From contig JAQGLQ010000266.1 of NCBI GenBank assembly GCA_028292785.1, positions 1 to 9,954 on the forward strand: a stretch of 9,954 nucleotides of DNA, given 5' to 3'. Shown piece by piece: positions 1 through 6,944 of the stretch. Positions within the stretch are counted from its first letter, which is position 1, and each line of letters begins with the position of its first letter. A model generated the notes under the pieces. It had not been told where the DNA came from. It searched no databases and saw only the letters and a program-made list of their open reading frames with translations. The position numbers were made by a program, and so were the translations under genes. The DNA comes from Noviherbaspirillum sp. Its GTDB lineage: Bacteria; Pseudomonadota; Gammaproteobacteria; Burkholderiales; Burkholderiaceae.

Positions 1-209
1 TATCCTTCTATCGACATGGTTGCGCCTACCCACTCAGCCTGGATGCCTTATTCACTTAATTCCAGTGCAATGTTGATATCGCCTTTTGAATAAATAACTT
101 ATATCAGTGAGTGGCATCGGCAGCGAATTCATTCATTCGCGCACCAATAATTTATTTTCCCTAATACACACGACGATTAAAAAAGAGAGAAATTTGAACG
201 GTCTGCGCC
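1..209. other. AT-rich non-coding flank, no gene seen
   Basis: This stretch is clearly richer in A and T than the rest of the window and holds no convincing coding frame on either strand. It lies downstream of the metallophosphoesterase gene. The only structure seen is a short inverted repeat, GCGAAT (123-128) and ATTCGC (135-140) around a 6-nt loop. I could not place a good promoter or terminator here, and what lies to the left is outside the window. Confidence 0.6.
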
Positions 210-1349
210 TCAACGCGCAGCCACCAGGCGCACCCGCGTGATTTCCGACGGCGCACCGAACCGCTTCGGCGGCCCCCAGTATCCGGTGCCGCGACTGGTA
301 TACACCCAGAGTGAACCGAGCCGGTTCAAGCCGGCGACATAGGGTTGCTGCAATGGCACGAAAAAATTCCAGGGGAAGAATTGCCCGCCATGCGTATGGC
401 CGGACAATTGCAGATCGAACCCGGCTTTGGCTGCGGCAGGCGCGGTGCGCGGCTGATGCGCGAGCAGCACCTTCACGGCGGCATCGCGCGGCGCGCCGGC
501 GATTGCCGCTTCCGGATCGCTGCGGTGCGCCTCGTCGAAATGATGCGCGGTGTAGTCGGTCACTCCCGCCAGCAGCACCCGCGCGCCATCATGGTCGAGC
601 ACCACATGCTCGTTCATCAGTACCGTCAGGCCGAGACGCCGCACTTCGGCTATCCATGCATGGGCATTGGAATAGTATTCATGATTGCCGGTGACGAAGT
701 ATGCACCGTGCCGGGCCGCCAGCCGCGCCAGCGGCGCGGTGTGCGGAGCCAAGTGCTTGACGCTGCCGTCGACCAGGTCGCCGGTGATCGCGACCACGTC
801 AACGTCCATCGCGTTGACCGCGTTCACGATCCTGTCGAGATAACCGCGCTTGATGGTGGGGCCGACATGGATGTCGCTGATCTGCGCGATGGTGAAGCCG
901 TGCAAGGCTGGCGGCAGATCGGCGATCGGCACATCGACGTCGATGACCGCGGCGACGCGGCGCGCATTGATGAAACCGATCAGCGTCACCACGGCGGTCA
1001 ATACGACGACCGCCACCGCGCTCCATGTGATGAGGGTGGCGCTTCTTTCCTCGATCAGCGACGCGGCAAGCAGCACCAGATCGCGCAGCGCGGTGAGCAT
1101 CAGCATCGAGGAAAACATGCCCATGGCGAACAGGCCGGCCCAGGCGACGCGATCGGACAATGGCTGCTTTTTGATGGAGCGTGACAGCAGGCCGGCGGGA
1201 ATCAGGGCCCATGATGCAAGCAGCCAGAGCACGCCGAGGGTTCTGACGGCTGGACCGACCGGCAGGTCGGGAAGAATCCGCATGCCGATATAACCATGCA
1301 GCAGCGCAAGTATCGACAATACGACAACGATGGTGGTGCGTGGCGGCAT
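210..1349 (-). CDS. membrane-anchored calcineurin-like metallophosphoesterase
   Basis: A 379-residue protein with an N-terminal membrane part and a C-terminal catalytic domain. Hydrophobic stretches at about residues 6-24, 36-56, 68-97 and 106-127 suggest four membrane helices. The rest carries the ordered metallophosphoesterase motifs: SDIH (D159, H161), GDLVDG (D191), GNHE (N222, H223), LAHQP (H298) and GHTHGG (H318, H320). These are the usual ligands of a two-metal centre that hydrolyses phosphate mono- or diesters or pyrophosphate bonds. The catalytic part resembles the YaeI/YkuE/LpxG branch, some members of which act on lipid-linked substrates such as UDP-2,3-diacylglucosamine. The substrate here cannot be read from sequence. 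The ATG at 1347-1349 has no clear Shine-Dalgarno sequence. It is kept because the first helix follows directly, but the Met at residue 23 is a possible alternative start. The gene appears monocistronic and unrelated to the cyanophycin genes. Confidence 0.9.
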   Translation of the reverse strand: MPPRTTIVVVLSILALLHGYIGMRILPDLPVGPAVRTLGVLWLLASWALIPAGLLSRSIKKQPLSDRVAWAGLFAMGMFSSMLMLTALRDLVLLAASLIEERSATLITWSAVAVVVLTAVVTLIGFINARRVAAVIDVDVPIADLPPALHGFTIAQISDIHVGPTIKRGYLDRIVNAVNAMDVDVVAITGDLVDGSVKHLAPHTAPLARLAARHGAYFVTGNHEYYSNAHAWIAEVRRLGLTVLMNEHVVLDHDGARVLLAGVTDYTAHHFDEAHRSDPEAAIAGAPRDAAVKVLLAHQPRTAPAAAKAGFDLQLSGHTHGGQFFPWNFFVPLQQPYVAGLNRLGSLWVYTSRGTGYWGPPKRFGAPSEITRVRLVAAR

Positions 1350-1468
1350 GTATTACGGCAATGAGGAGGGATAGGTAAGGGCGGAAAGAATCGGGTGGCG
1401 CATCGCGATGCCGATTCCTGAATGAATCATTCGTTGCCGAAACCGCGCTGAATACAAGCTTTCGGCTG

Positions 1469-1498
1469 AAAACGAAAAGAGGCAGGCGCGCCTGCCTC
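1469..1498 (-). terminator. intrinsic terminator of csbD
   Basis: A perfect 20-nt self-complementary sequence at 1479-1498 (GAGGCAGGCG and its complement) folds into a GC-rich hairpin. On the minus strand it is followed immediately by TTTTCGTTTT (1478-1469). It begins 20 nt after the csbD stop codon. This is the standard form of a Rho-independent terminator. It would also keep csbD transcription from running into the metallophosphoesterase gene. Confidence 0.88.
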
Positions 1499-1517
1499 CG
1501 GGATCATGCGGGAATGA

Positions 1518-1706
1518 TCAGCGCTTCTTGTTGATGGCGTCGCTGATGCCTTGCTTGATGTCGCCGACGTTCTTCTGCACGGTGCCGGCTACTTGTTTGG
1601 CGATGCCCTTGCCTTCATGCTCCGGGCTTCCGGTGACCCTGCCGGCTTCTTGCTGCACTTTTCCGGCGCCCTGCTTGATCGCGCCCTTGACTTGATCTTT
1701 GTTCAT
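1518..1706 (-). CDS. CsbD family small stress-response protein
   Basis: A 62-residue, highly charged soluble protein beginning MNKDQVKGAIKQ and rich in Lys, Gln, Gly and Ala. Its pattern is that of the CsbD family: a KGxxKQxxGKVQ..AGxxTGxxxxxxxGKxxxxxGxxQ core (residues about 5-50) with a short amphipathic end. CsbD-like proteins are general-stress proteins, named from a sigma-B dependent gene of Bacillus subtilis. Their molecular function is not known. The start at 1706 is well decided: AAGGAGGT lies at 1720-1713, six bases before the ATG. An upstream in-frame Met at 1733 would place this perfect Shine-Dalgarno sequence inside the coding region and is rejected. The gene stands alone, with its own terminator and 132 nt between it and the end of cphA. 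The strong ribosome site suggests high expression once transcribed. Confidence 0.92.
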   Translation of the reverse strand: MNKDQVKGAIKQGAGKVQQEAGRVTGSPEHEGKGIAKQVAGTVQKNVGDIKQGISDAINKKR

Positions 1707-1712
1707 CGTCTT

Positions 1713-1720
1713 ACCTCCTT
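1713..1720 (-). promoter_or_regulatory. perfect Shine-Dalgarno site of csbD
   Basis: AAGGAGGT on the minus strand, fully complementary to the anti-Shine-Dalgarno end of 16S rRNA, with 6 nt to the ATG at 1706. It decides the csbD start codon. It is the strongest ribosome binding site in the window. Confidence 0.9.
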
Positions 1721-1744
1721 CGAAAAGAAGCAAATTGCCTCAAT

Positions 1745-1773
1745 TCGTAGATCGCTAAAAACGATGAAAGTTC
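1745..1773 (-). promoter_or_regulatory. possible extracytoplasmic-type promoter of csbD
   Basis: On the minus strand GAACTT (1773-1768) and TCTAC (1751-1747) are 16 nt apart. This resembles the RpoE-type arrangement (GGAACTT, about 16 nt, TCTGA-like). The start of transcription would fall near 1738, giving a leader of about 30 nt. The placement is sensible for a stress gene, but the match is short and was found by eye. A poor sigma-70 reading of the same area is also possible. Confidence 0.25.
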
Positions 1774-1805
1774 GGCAACGGTTTCAGTGTTTGATTCAGC
1801 TCACG

Positions 1806-1827
1806 CGGCAGGGCGGGCGCCCTGCCG
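1806..1827 (-). terminator. GC-rich hairpin after cphA, possible terminator
   Basis: A near-perfect inverted repeat starts 11 nt after the cphA stop. GGCAGGGCG (1807-1815) pairs with CGCCCTGCC (1818-1826), and C1806-G1827 extends the stem. The stem is strong, but no run of T follows it on either strand, so it is not a classical intrinsic terminator. It may stabilise the 3' end of the cph message or assist Rho-dependent ending. Confidence 0.4.
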
Positions 1828-1838
1828 GAGACCCGCTC

Positions 1839-4406
1839 TCACTCTGCGGTACGCTTTTCGATGTAGTCGAGCGCTTCGTCGATCTGGTCGATCAGGATCA
1901 GGCTGAGATCACCCTCCGACAGGCCCGCAAGCGCGGCATCGATGGCGACGAATTCCCCGCGGATTTCCTGGATGGTCGTGGTTCTCGTGGCATTCGCAAG
2001 CCCTTCCCGCAACAGCGCGATCACTTCGCCATCCTCGCGTCCGCGCTGGCACTGATCTTCGTACAGGATGACCTCATCGAACGCATTGCCGAGAATGCGG
2101 GTCTGTTCCCGTATGTCGTCGTCGCGCCGGTCGCCGGCGCCGCTGATGACCACGCTGCGGCGCCTGGCCGGCATGTTTTCGATTGCGCGCACCAGTGCGC
2201 CGATTGCGTCCGGGTTATGGCCGTAGTCGGCGATCAGCGTCGCACCGCGATAGTTGAAGACATTGAATCTTCCGGGTGCGCTGCGGGCATCGTTGACAAA
2301 CGATTTCAGGCCGGCATGCACCACGTCCCAGTCGATGCCGAGCGCCCAGGCGGCGCCGATCGAAGCCATTGCGTTTTCGACCTGGAAGTCGATGCGCCCG
2401 TTTTGCGTGATCGGGATGCCGGACAGGGGAATGCGATGGACGTTCTTGCCCTGCACCGCGACGATCGCATCGCCGTCGGGATACAGCACGCGGCGGCCCT
2501 GGGCGCGATGGGTTGCCAGCACCGGATGCTGACGGTCCTTGGCGAAGAAGGTGATGCTGCCCGGACATGCGGATGCCATTTTCGCGACCATCGGATCGGC
2601 CGCGTTGAGCACCGCCATGCCATTGGGCGCGACGTTTTGCACGATCACACGCTTGACCACGGCGAGATCCTCGACCGAGTTGATGAAACTCAGACCGAGG
2701 TGATCGCCCATGCCGATATTGGTGACGACCGCGACATTGCACCGGTCGAAGCCGAGACCCTCGCGCAGGACGCCGCCGCGGGCGGTTTCGAACACCGCCG
2801 CGTCGACGTCCGGATGCATCAGCACATTGCGCGCACTGCGCGGGCCGCTGCAGTCGCCGGTGTCGATGCGCCGGTCGCCGATGTACACGCCGTCGGTGGT
2901 GGTCATGCCGACGCGATGCTTGTTGGTCGCGAGGATATGGGCGATCAGCCGCACGGTGGTGGTCTTGCCGTTGGTGCCGGCGACCGCCACGACCGGGATG
3001 CGCCCGTCGTCGCCATCGCCGAACATGCTCGCGATGATGGCTTCCCCGACCGGCCGGCCCTTGCCGTAGGACGGTTGCAGATGCATGCGCAGGCCGGGCG
3101 CGGCGTTGACTTCCACGATGCCGCCGCCCTGCTCCTCGAGCGGCTTGATGACGCTCTCGCACACCATGTCGACGCCGCAGATGTCGAGTCCGACCATCTG
3201 CGCCGCTTCCACGGCGCGCGCGGCCAGTTCGGGATGCACGTCTTCGGTGACGTCGGTGGCGGTGCCGCCGGTGCTGAGGTTCGCATTGTTGCGCAGCGTC
3301 ACGCGCGCGCCCTTCGGCGGCACGCTTTGCGCGGTATAGCCCTGCTTGAGCAGGGTCTGGCGCGCGATGTCGTCGAAGCGGATCTTGGTCAGTGAAGTGG
3401 CATGGCCGTCGCCGCGCAGAGGATCGCGGTTGACCTGCTCCACCAGCGCCGCGATATCGTGCACGCCATCGCCGACCACGGTCGGCGGTTCGCGTCGCGC
3501 CGCGGCCACTAGCTGGTCCCCGACCACGAGCAGGCGGTAATCGTGGCCGCTCAGATAGCGTTCGACGATGACGTCCGGCCGCAATGAATGCGCGGCTTCA
3601 TACGCGGCCATCACTTCCTCGCGCGTCCTGATATTGACCGCCACGCCCTTGCCCTGATTGCCGTCGCGCGGCTTGACCACGAACGGTTCGCCGATTTCGC
3701 AGGCTGCCTTCCAGGCATCTTCGGCATCGCTGACCGACCTTCCGTTCGGCACCGGAACGCCGGCCGCGCCCAGCAGTTTCTTGGTGAGTTCCTTGTCCTG
3801 CGCGATCGATTCCGCAATGGCGCTGGTAAAACCCGTCTCGGCGGCCTGGATGCGGCGCTGCCGGCTGCCCCAGCCGAACTGCACCATGCTGCCCTCGGTC
3901 AGGCGCCGGTAGGGAACGCCGCGCGCGACGGCCGCATGGACGATGGCGCCGGTGCTCGGACCGAGGCGGATATCTTCGTCGAGTTCGCGCAGGCGCGACA
4001 GCGCATCCCGCAGATCGAAGGCGGTGCGATCGAGCGCGCTGCGGCAAAGCGCTTCCGCCAGTTCGAAGGCGAGGCGGCCGACCGATTCCTCGGTGTATTC
4101 GACGACGACCTGGTAGGTGCCGCGCTCGATGGTTTCGATGGTCCGGCCGAAGGTGACGGGACAGCCGGCCTGGGCTTGCAGCTCGAGCGCCGCGCTCTCG
4201 AGCGCATGCGCCAGGGAAAACGGATGTTCCTGGTTGGCCGGCTCAAGAAATTTTATTTCGGGAAAACGCGCGCGCAGTTCGGACTCGAATCCGGGCAGCA
4301 AGGCGATGTCGCGCTCGGTGTCCTCGCAGGTCACGATGGCTTCGATCGACGTATGTCGACTCCACAGATTGGGGCCGCGCAGGGCGCGGATACGCGATAT
4401 TTCCAT
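1839..4406 (-). CDS. cphA: cyanophycin synthetase CphA (full length)
   Basis: An 855-residue enzyme that builds cyanophycin, a poly-Asp backbone with Arg on each side chain, using ATP; the polymer forms cytosolic granules that store nitrogen. Length fits CphA1 (about 850-900). The N domain (about 1-160) opens with the family hallmark LRGPNLWS (9-16). The ATP-grasp domain (about 165-470), known to add Asp, shows FVVKPRDGNQGKGVAV (242-257), VIVERYLSGHDYRLLVV (279-295) and IVEVNAAPG (430-438). The Mur-ligase-like domain (about 470-855), known to add Arg, has an intact P-loop GTNGKTTTV (477-485, K481), FETARGG (539-545), GDHLG (567-571), NAADP (601-605), DYGHNPDAI (727-735) and GAGDRRDDDI (756-765). 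One oddity: the N-domain motif reads HALESAALE (67-75), where the paralogue has HIMEHVMIE. The start at 4406 is preferred over the Met at 4427 because AAGGA lies 8 nt upstream and homologues begin here. It follows cphA' by 109 nt and is probably co-transcribed. Confidence 0.96.
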   Translation of the reverse strand: MEISRIRALRGPNLWSRHTSIEAIVTCEDTERDIALLPGFESELRARFPEIKFLEPANQEHPFSLAHALESAALELQAQAGCPVTFGRTIETIERGTYQVVVEYTEESVGRLAFELAEALCRSALDRTAFDLRDALSRLRELDEDIRLGPSTGAIVHAAVARGVPYRRLTEGSMVQFGWGSRQRRIQAAETGFTSAIAESIAQDKELTKKLLGAAGVPVPNGRSVSDAEDAWKAACEIGEPFVVKPRDGNQGKGVAVNIRTREEVMAAYEAAHSLRPDVIVERYLSGHDYRLLVVGDQLVAAARREPPTVVGDGVHDIAALVEQVNRDPLRGDGHATSLTKIRFDDIARQTLLKQGYTAQSVPPKGARVTLRNNANLSTGGTATDVTEDVHPELAARAVEAAQMVGLDICGVDMVCESVIKPLEEQGGGIVEVNAAPGLRMHLQPSYGKGRPVGEAIIASMFGDGDDGRIPVVAVAGTNGKTTTVRLIAHILATNKHRVGMTTTDGVYIGDRRIDTGDCSGPRSARNVLMHPDVDAAVFETARGGVLREGLGFDRCNVAVVTNIGMGDHLGLSFINSVEDLAVVKRVIVQNVAPNGMAVLNAADPMVAKMASACPGSITFFAKDRQHPVLATHRAQGRRVLYPDGDAIVAVQGKNVHRIPLSGIPITQNGRIDFQVENAMASIGAAWALGIDWDVVHAGLKSFVNDARSAPGRFNVFNYRGATLIADYGHNPDAIGALVRAIENMPARRRSVVISGAGDRRDDDIREQTRILGNAFDEVILYEDQCQRGREDGEVIALLREGLANATRTTTIQEIRGEFVAIDAALAGLSEGDLSLILIDQIDEALDYIEKRTAE

Positions 4407-4515
4407 GAACGATTTCCTTGTTTGCACGGCCTGCGCGCATGCCTTTACATGCTGCGGCGGCCCTGCCTTGAATTTTCAGCTTCCTGTTCGCTTGCGCGAT
4501 TTTCAATTCGCGATT
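4407..4515 (-). promoter_or_regulatory. cphA'-cphA intergenic spacer with cphA ribosome site
   Basis: This 109-nt spacer holds the cphA Shine-Dalgarno AAGGA (4419-4415) and a small hairpin, GCATG/CATGC with a 6-nt loop (4439-4454). An imperfect tandem repeat of CGCGATTT (4495-4502 and 4509-4516) runs into the cphA' stop codon. I found no convincing promoter, so cphA is probably read from the cphA' promoter. No remnant of the Mur C-terminal lobe missing from CphA' could be recognised in it. Confidence 0.45.
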
Positions 4516-6699
4516 TCAGTTCGACATGTCGGCGTTGCCGTAATCGAACGATTCGATGCCGGCCCGGATCACATCGGTCGGAATCCCGAGCGCCCATCCG
4601 GCGCCGACCGCCGCCAGTATCGCCGGCATGACCTGGGACCGCCTGTCGGGAGCCGGGCAGCAGATCGCGCCGAGTTCCGTGATCGGATTTTCGTCGAGGC
4701 CGGTCGCCAGCACGATGCGCCCGTCGCGGATGGTTACCGCCCGCCCGCCGCGCTTGCAATGCTCGGCCATCACGGGCGTATCGTGCTCCGTGCTGAAGAA
4801 GATCACGTCGCCGTCGCACAGCGGCGCCATCTCGGCGACGCGGGCGTCAGCGGCGTTGAGGACGGCGGCACCTTCGGGCAGCACCACATCGACTTGCGTG
4901 CGGATGACCCTGGCCATCTGGTCGGCATCGTCGATATGAAACTCGGGCAGGCTGGCCGCGGGATCGATGCCGGTGACGACCCCGACCTGGCAACGGTCAT
5001 AGGCCAGGCCTTCGGCGAGAATTTCGCGGCTGCCGGTCTCGAATACCGCCGCCTGGACGGCGCGATTCATCAGCACCCTTTGCGCCTGCTCCCAGCCCAT
5101 GGCGCCGGTCTTTTCGACGCACCGCTGCTTCAGGAAAAAGCCGTCGCGGCAGGCCAGTCCGGCATAGGCGCCATGCAGGTCGAGCAGGCGCGCGGTCAGG
5201 CGCGCGACCATCGTCGTGCCGTGGGTGCCGGTCACGCCGACCACGGGAATGCGGCCGTTCTCGCCCTCCGGAAACAGATGATCGGCGATGGCGGGGCCGA
5301 CGGGACGCGGCTTGCCGTGCGCCGGCTTCAGATGCATGAGCAGGCCCGGGCCGGCGTTCACCTCGACGACGGCGCCGCCCTGTTCCTCCAGAGGACGCGA
5401 AATGTCTTCGGCGACCAGGTCGATGCCCGCGATGTCCAGGCCGATGACGCGCGCGGCCAGCGACGCGGCTTCGGCGACGCGCGGATGCACCTCGTCGGTC
5501 ACGTCGAAAGCGACGTTGCCGCTGCGCTGCACCGACACCGTCGCGCCGGCGGGCGGCACGCTGTCGCCGGTGTATCCCTGGCGGCTCAGTTCGAAGCGCG
5601 CGGCCGGGTCCTTGTCCAGCAGCACGAGGTCGAGCGGGAATTCCTCGCTGTCGCCGCGCCGCGGATCGATATTGATCTGCCGGTCGATGAGCTGCGCGAC
5701 CGTCGACGTGCCGTCGGCGACCACCGATACGATTTCGCCGCGCGAGGCGGCGACCACGCGCGAGCCGACCACCAGCAGCCGATGCTCGTTGCCGCGGATG
5801 AAGCGTTCGACCATGACGTCGCTGCCTTCCTGCTCGGCAAGCCGGTATGCCGCTTCGATCTCTTCCCGGGTTTTCAGGTCGATCGATACGCCGCGTCCAT
5901 GGTTGGCGTCGGACGGCTTCACCACGACCGGAATGCCGATATCCTGGGCCGCGTCCCATGCGTCGTCCACGCTGTTCACGATCCTGCCCTCGGGGACGGG
6001 TACGCCGCACGAGCCCAGCAGGTTTTTCGTCAGATCCTTGTCGCTGGAAATACCTTCGGCGATGGCGCTGGTCTGGTCGGTTTCGGCGGTCCAGATGCGG
6101 CGCTGGCGCGCGCCGTATCCGAGCTGCACCAGATTGCCGTCGTTCAGGCGCAGCGACGGGATGCCGCGCTCGGTGGCGGCGTCGACGATGCATGCGGTGC
6201 TGGGACCGAGCGCCTCCGACTCGGCGATGGCGCGCAGGCCTTCGACGGCGGCGGCGACGTCGAAAGGCCGGTCTTCGATCGCGGCCATGACCAGATCGCG
6301 CGCGGCGACGAGGGCCGCGCGGCTGACCTGTTCGAGGCGCGCTCGCACCACCAGCTTGTAGACGCCGCGGGTCGAGGTTTCACGCGCCTTGCCGAAGCCG
6401 GTCTGGACGCCAGCGAGAGTCTGCAGCTCGATCATGACGTGTTCCATGATGTGAGCGGGCCAGGTGCCTTCGCGCAGGCGCATCAGGAAACCGCCGGGCT
6501 CGCCGACGCCGCAATGGTGCTCGACCAGCGTCGGCAGCCAGGCGGTGAGGCGCTCGTAGAATCCGGGAATGGTGTTGGAGGGACTATCCTCGAGTGCGCC
6601 GATGTCCAGCCATGCCTCGACGGCCGGACGATACGTCCAGATATTGGGACCGCGGAGCGATAACACATTGATGATGTCAATGGTCTTGTTGTTGTTCAT
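4516..6699 (-). CDS. CphA', cyanophycin synthetase paralogue with degenerate, truncated Mur domain
   Basis: A 727-residue paralogue of the downstream CphA. The N domain carries LRGPNIW (15-21) and an HxxEHxxxE motif (H83, E86, H87, E91). The ATP-grasp domain looks functional: VVVKPSDANHGRGVSI (257-272), VMVERFIRGNEHRLLVV (295-311), VVEVNAGPG (444-452). The Mur-like part (from about 484) is damaged at each key site. The P-loop reads GTHGTTMVA (491-499), with Thr495 replacing the ATP-binding Lys. FETARGG has become FETGSRE (553-559). GDHLG has become PAASL (580-584). The protein stops where the C-terminal lobe should begin, about 145 residues short of CphA. It can hardly add Arg by the usual route. 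The domain plan recalls cyanobacterial CphA2, which polymerises beta-Asp-Arg dipeptides with the ATP-grasp site alone, but equivalence is an inference. The ATG at 6699 is chosen by alignment with CphA; no good Shine-Dalgarno sequence precedes it. An upstream TTG at 6768 is unlikely. It is the first gene of the cph operon. Confidence 0.92.
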   Translation of the reverse strand: MNNNKTIDIINVLSLRGPNIWTYRPAVEAWLDIGALEDSPSNTIPGFYERLTAWLPTLVEHHCGVGEPGGFLMRLREGTWPAHIMEHVMIELQTLAGVQTGFGKARETSTRGVYKLVVRARLEQVSRAALVAARDLVMAAIEDRPFDVAAAVEGLRAIAESEALGPSTACIVDAATERGIPSLRLNDGNLVQLGYGARQRRIWTAETDQTSAIAEGISSDKDLTKNLLGSCGVPVPEGRIVNSVDDAWDAAQDIGIPVVVKPSDANHGRGVSIDLKTREEIEAAYRLAEQEGSDVMVERFIRGNEHRLLVVGSRVVAASRGEIVSVVADGTSTVAQLIDRQINIDPRRGDSEEFPLDLVLLDKDPAARFELSRQGYTGDSVPPAGATVSVQRSGNVAFDVTDEVHPRVAEAASLAARVIGLDIAGIDLVAEDISRPLEEQGGAVVEVNAGPGLLMHLKPAHGKPRPVGPAIADHLFPEGENGRIPVVGVTGTHGTTMVARLTARLLDLHGAYAGLACRDGFFLKQRCVEKTGAMGWEQAQRVLMNRAVQAAVFETGSREILAEGLAYDRCQVGVVTGIDPAASLPEFHIDDADQMARVIRTQVDVVLPEGAAVLNAADARVAEMAPLCDGDVIFFSTEHDTPVMAEHCKRGGRAVTIRDGRIVLATGLDENPITELGAICCPAPDRRSQVMPAILAAVGAGWALGIPTDVIRAGIESFDYGNADMSN

Positions 6700-6766
6700 G
6701 TATGAATCGTAAGGCTGATGGGGTATGGTGGTGACACATTCGCGGCGCTGCTCGGTAATCTTCCGC

Positions 6767-6840
6767 AACCGGCCTGGGCAATGAAGCGATGACGGCTACG
6801 ACGAACCACTGCTTTGTACTTAACGTCTCAAAGGCCGGTT
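6767..6840 (-). repeat. 9-bp inverted repeat in the proposed cphA' leader
   Basis: AACCGGCCT at 6767-6775 is the exact reverse complement of AGGCCGGTT at 6832-6840, with 56 nt between them. If cphA' is transcribed from the -10 box proposed at 6846-6841, the first arm lies at the 5' end of the transcript, and pairing would close a domain of about 74 nt ahead of the gene. Alternatively, the two CCGG-centred arms could be separate binding sites for a regulator. The sequence alone does not decide between these. Confidence 0.45.
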
Positions 6841-6870
6841 AGTTTACCTATATGGGCGAAAATTTGTCAT
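6841..6870 (-). promoter_or_regulatory. possible sigma-70 promoter of cphA'
   Basis: On the minus strand ATGACA (6870-6865; 5 of 6 consensus bases) is separated by 18 nt from TAAACT (6846-6841; 4 of 6). Transcription would begin near 6834, giving a leader of about 135 nt before the ATG at 6699. Other weak candidates exist nearby, for example TATGAC further upstream, so this is tentative. Confidence 0.35.
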
Positions 6871-6915
6871 ACAGAATGTAAGCGTCAGAAACAATGCTGG
6901 CCCCTATCTGTATAC

Positions 6916-6944
6916 TTGACGCTATTTTGCAGCAGTCTTATAAG
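6916..6944 (+). promoter_or_regulatory. sigma-70 promoter of the ABC exporter operon
   Basis: TTGACG (6916-6921) and TATAAG (6939-6944) are spaced by exactly 17 nt, each differing from consensus at one base only. The predicted start of transcription is near 6951, 45 nt before the ATG at 6996. This excludes the longer reading frame starting at 6894, which lies upstream of the promoter. Confidence 0.75.

Noticed and set aside
176..220. Possible intrinsic terminator of the metallophosphoesterase gene (CTGCGC/GCGCAG stem at 203-220 and a T-run at 181-176 on the minus strand)
   Set aside because: The stem is only 6 bp and overlaps the stop codon. The T-run is about 20 nt away, not directly after the hairpin.
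1401..1432. Small palindromes CATCGCGATG (1401-1410) and GAATGA-A-TCATTC (1420-1432) upstream of the metallophosphoesterase gene
   Set aside because: They are short and single copies with no recognisable regulator motif or well-placed promoter, so they could be chance.
1551..3395. 614-codon plus-strand open frame opposite cphA
   Set aside because: It is a mirror of the GC-rich codon use of cphA, has no domain motifs or ribosome site, and runs through the csbD gene and its ribosome site.
4407..4427. Upstream start for cphA at 4427
   Set aside because: The Shine-Dalgarno AAGGA and the family-typical N-terminus both point to the ATG at 4406.
4117..6663. 848-codon plus-strand open frame opposite cphA' and cphA
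   Set aside because: Its composition is rich in Asp, His, Arg and Ala, typical of an antisense shadow. The opposite strand encodes well-conserved motifs, and this frame shows none.
6700..6768. Upstream TTG start for cphA' at 6768
   Set aside because: The added residues have no counterpart in CphA, and the ATG at 6699 already leaves a slightly longer N-terminus than CphA.
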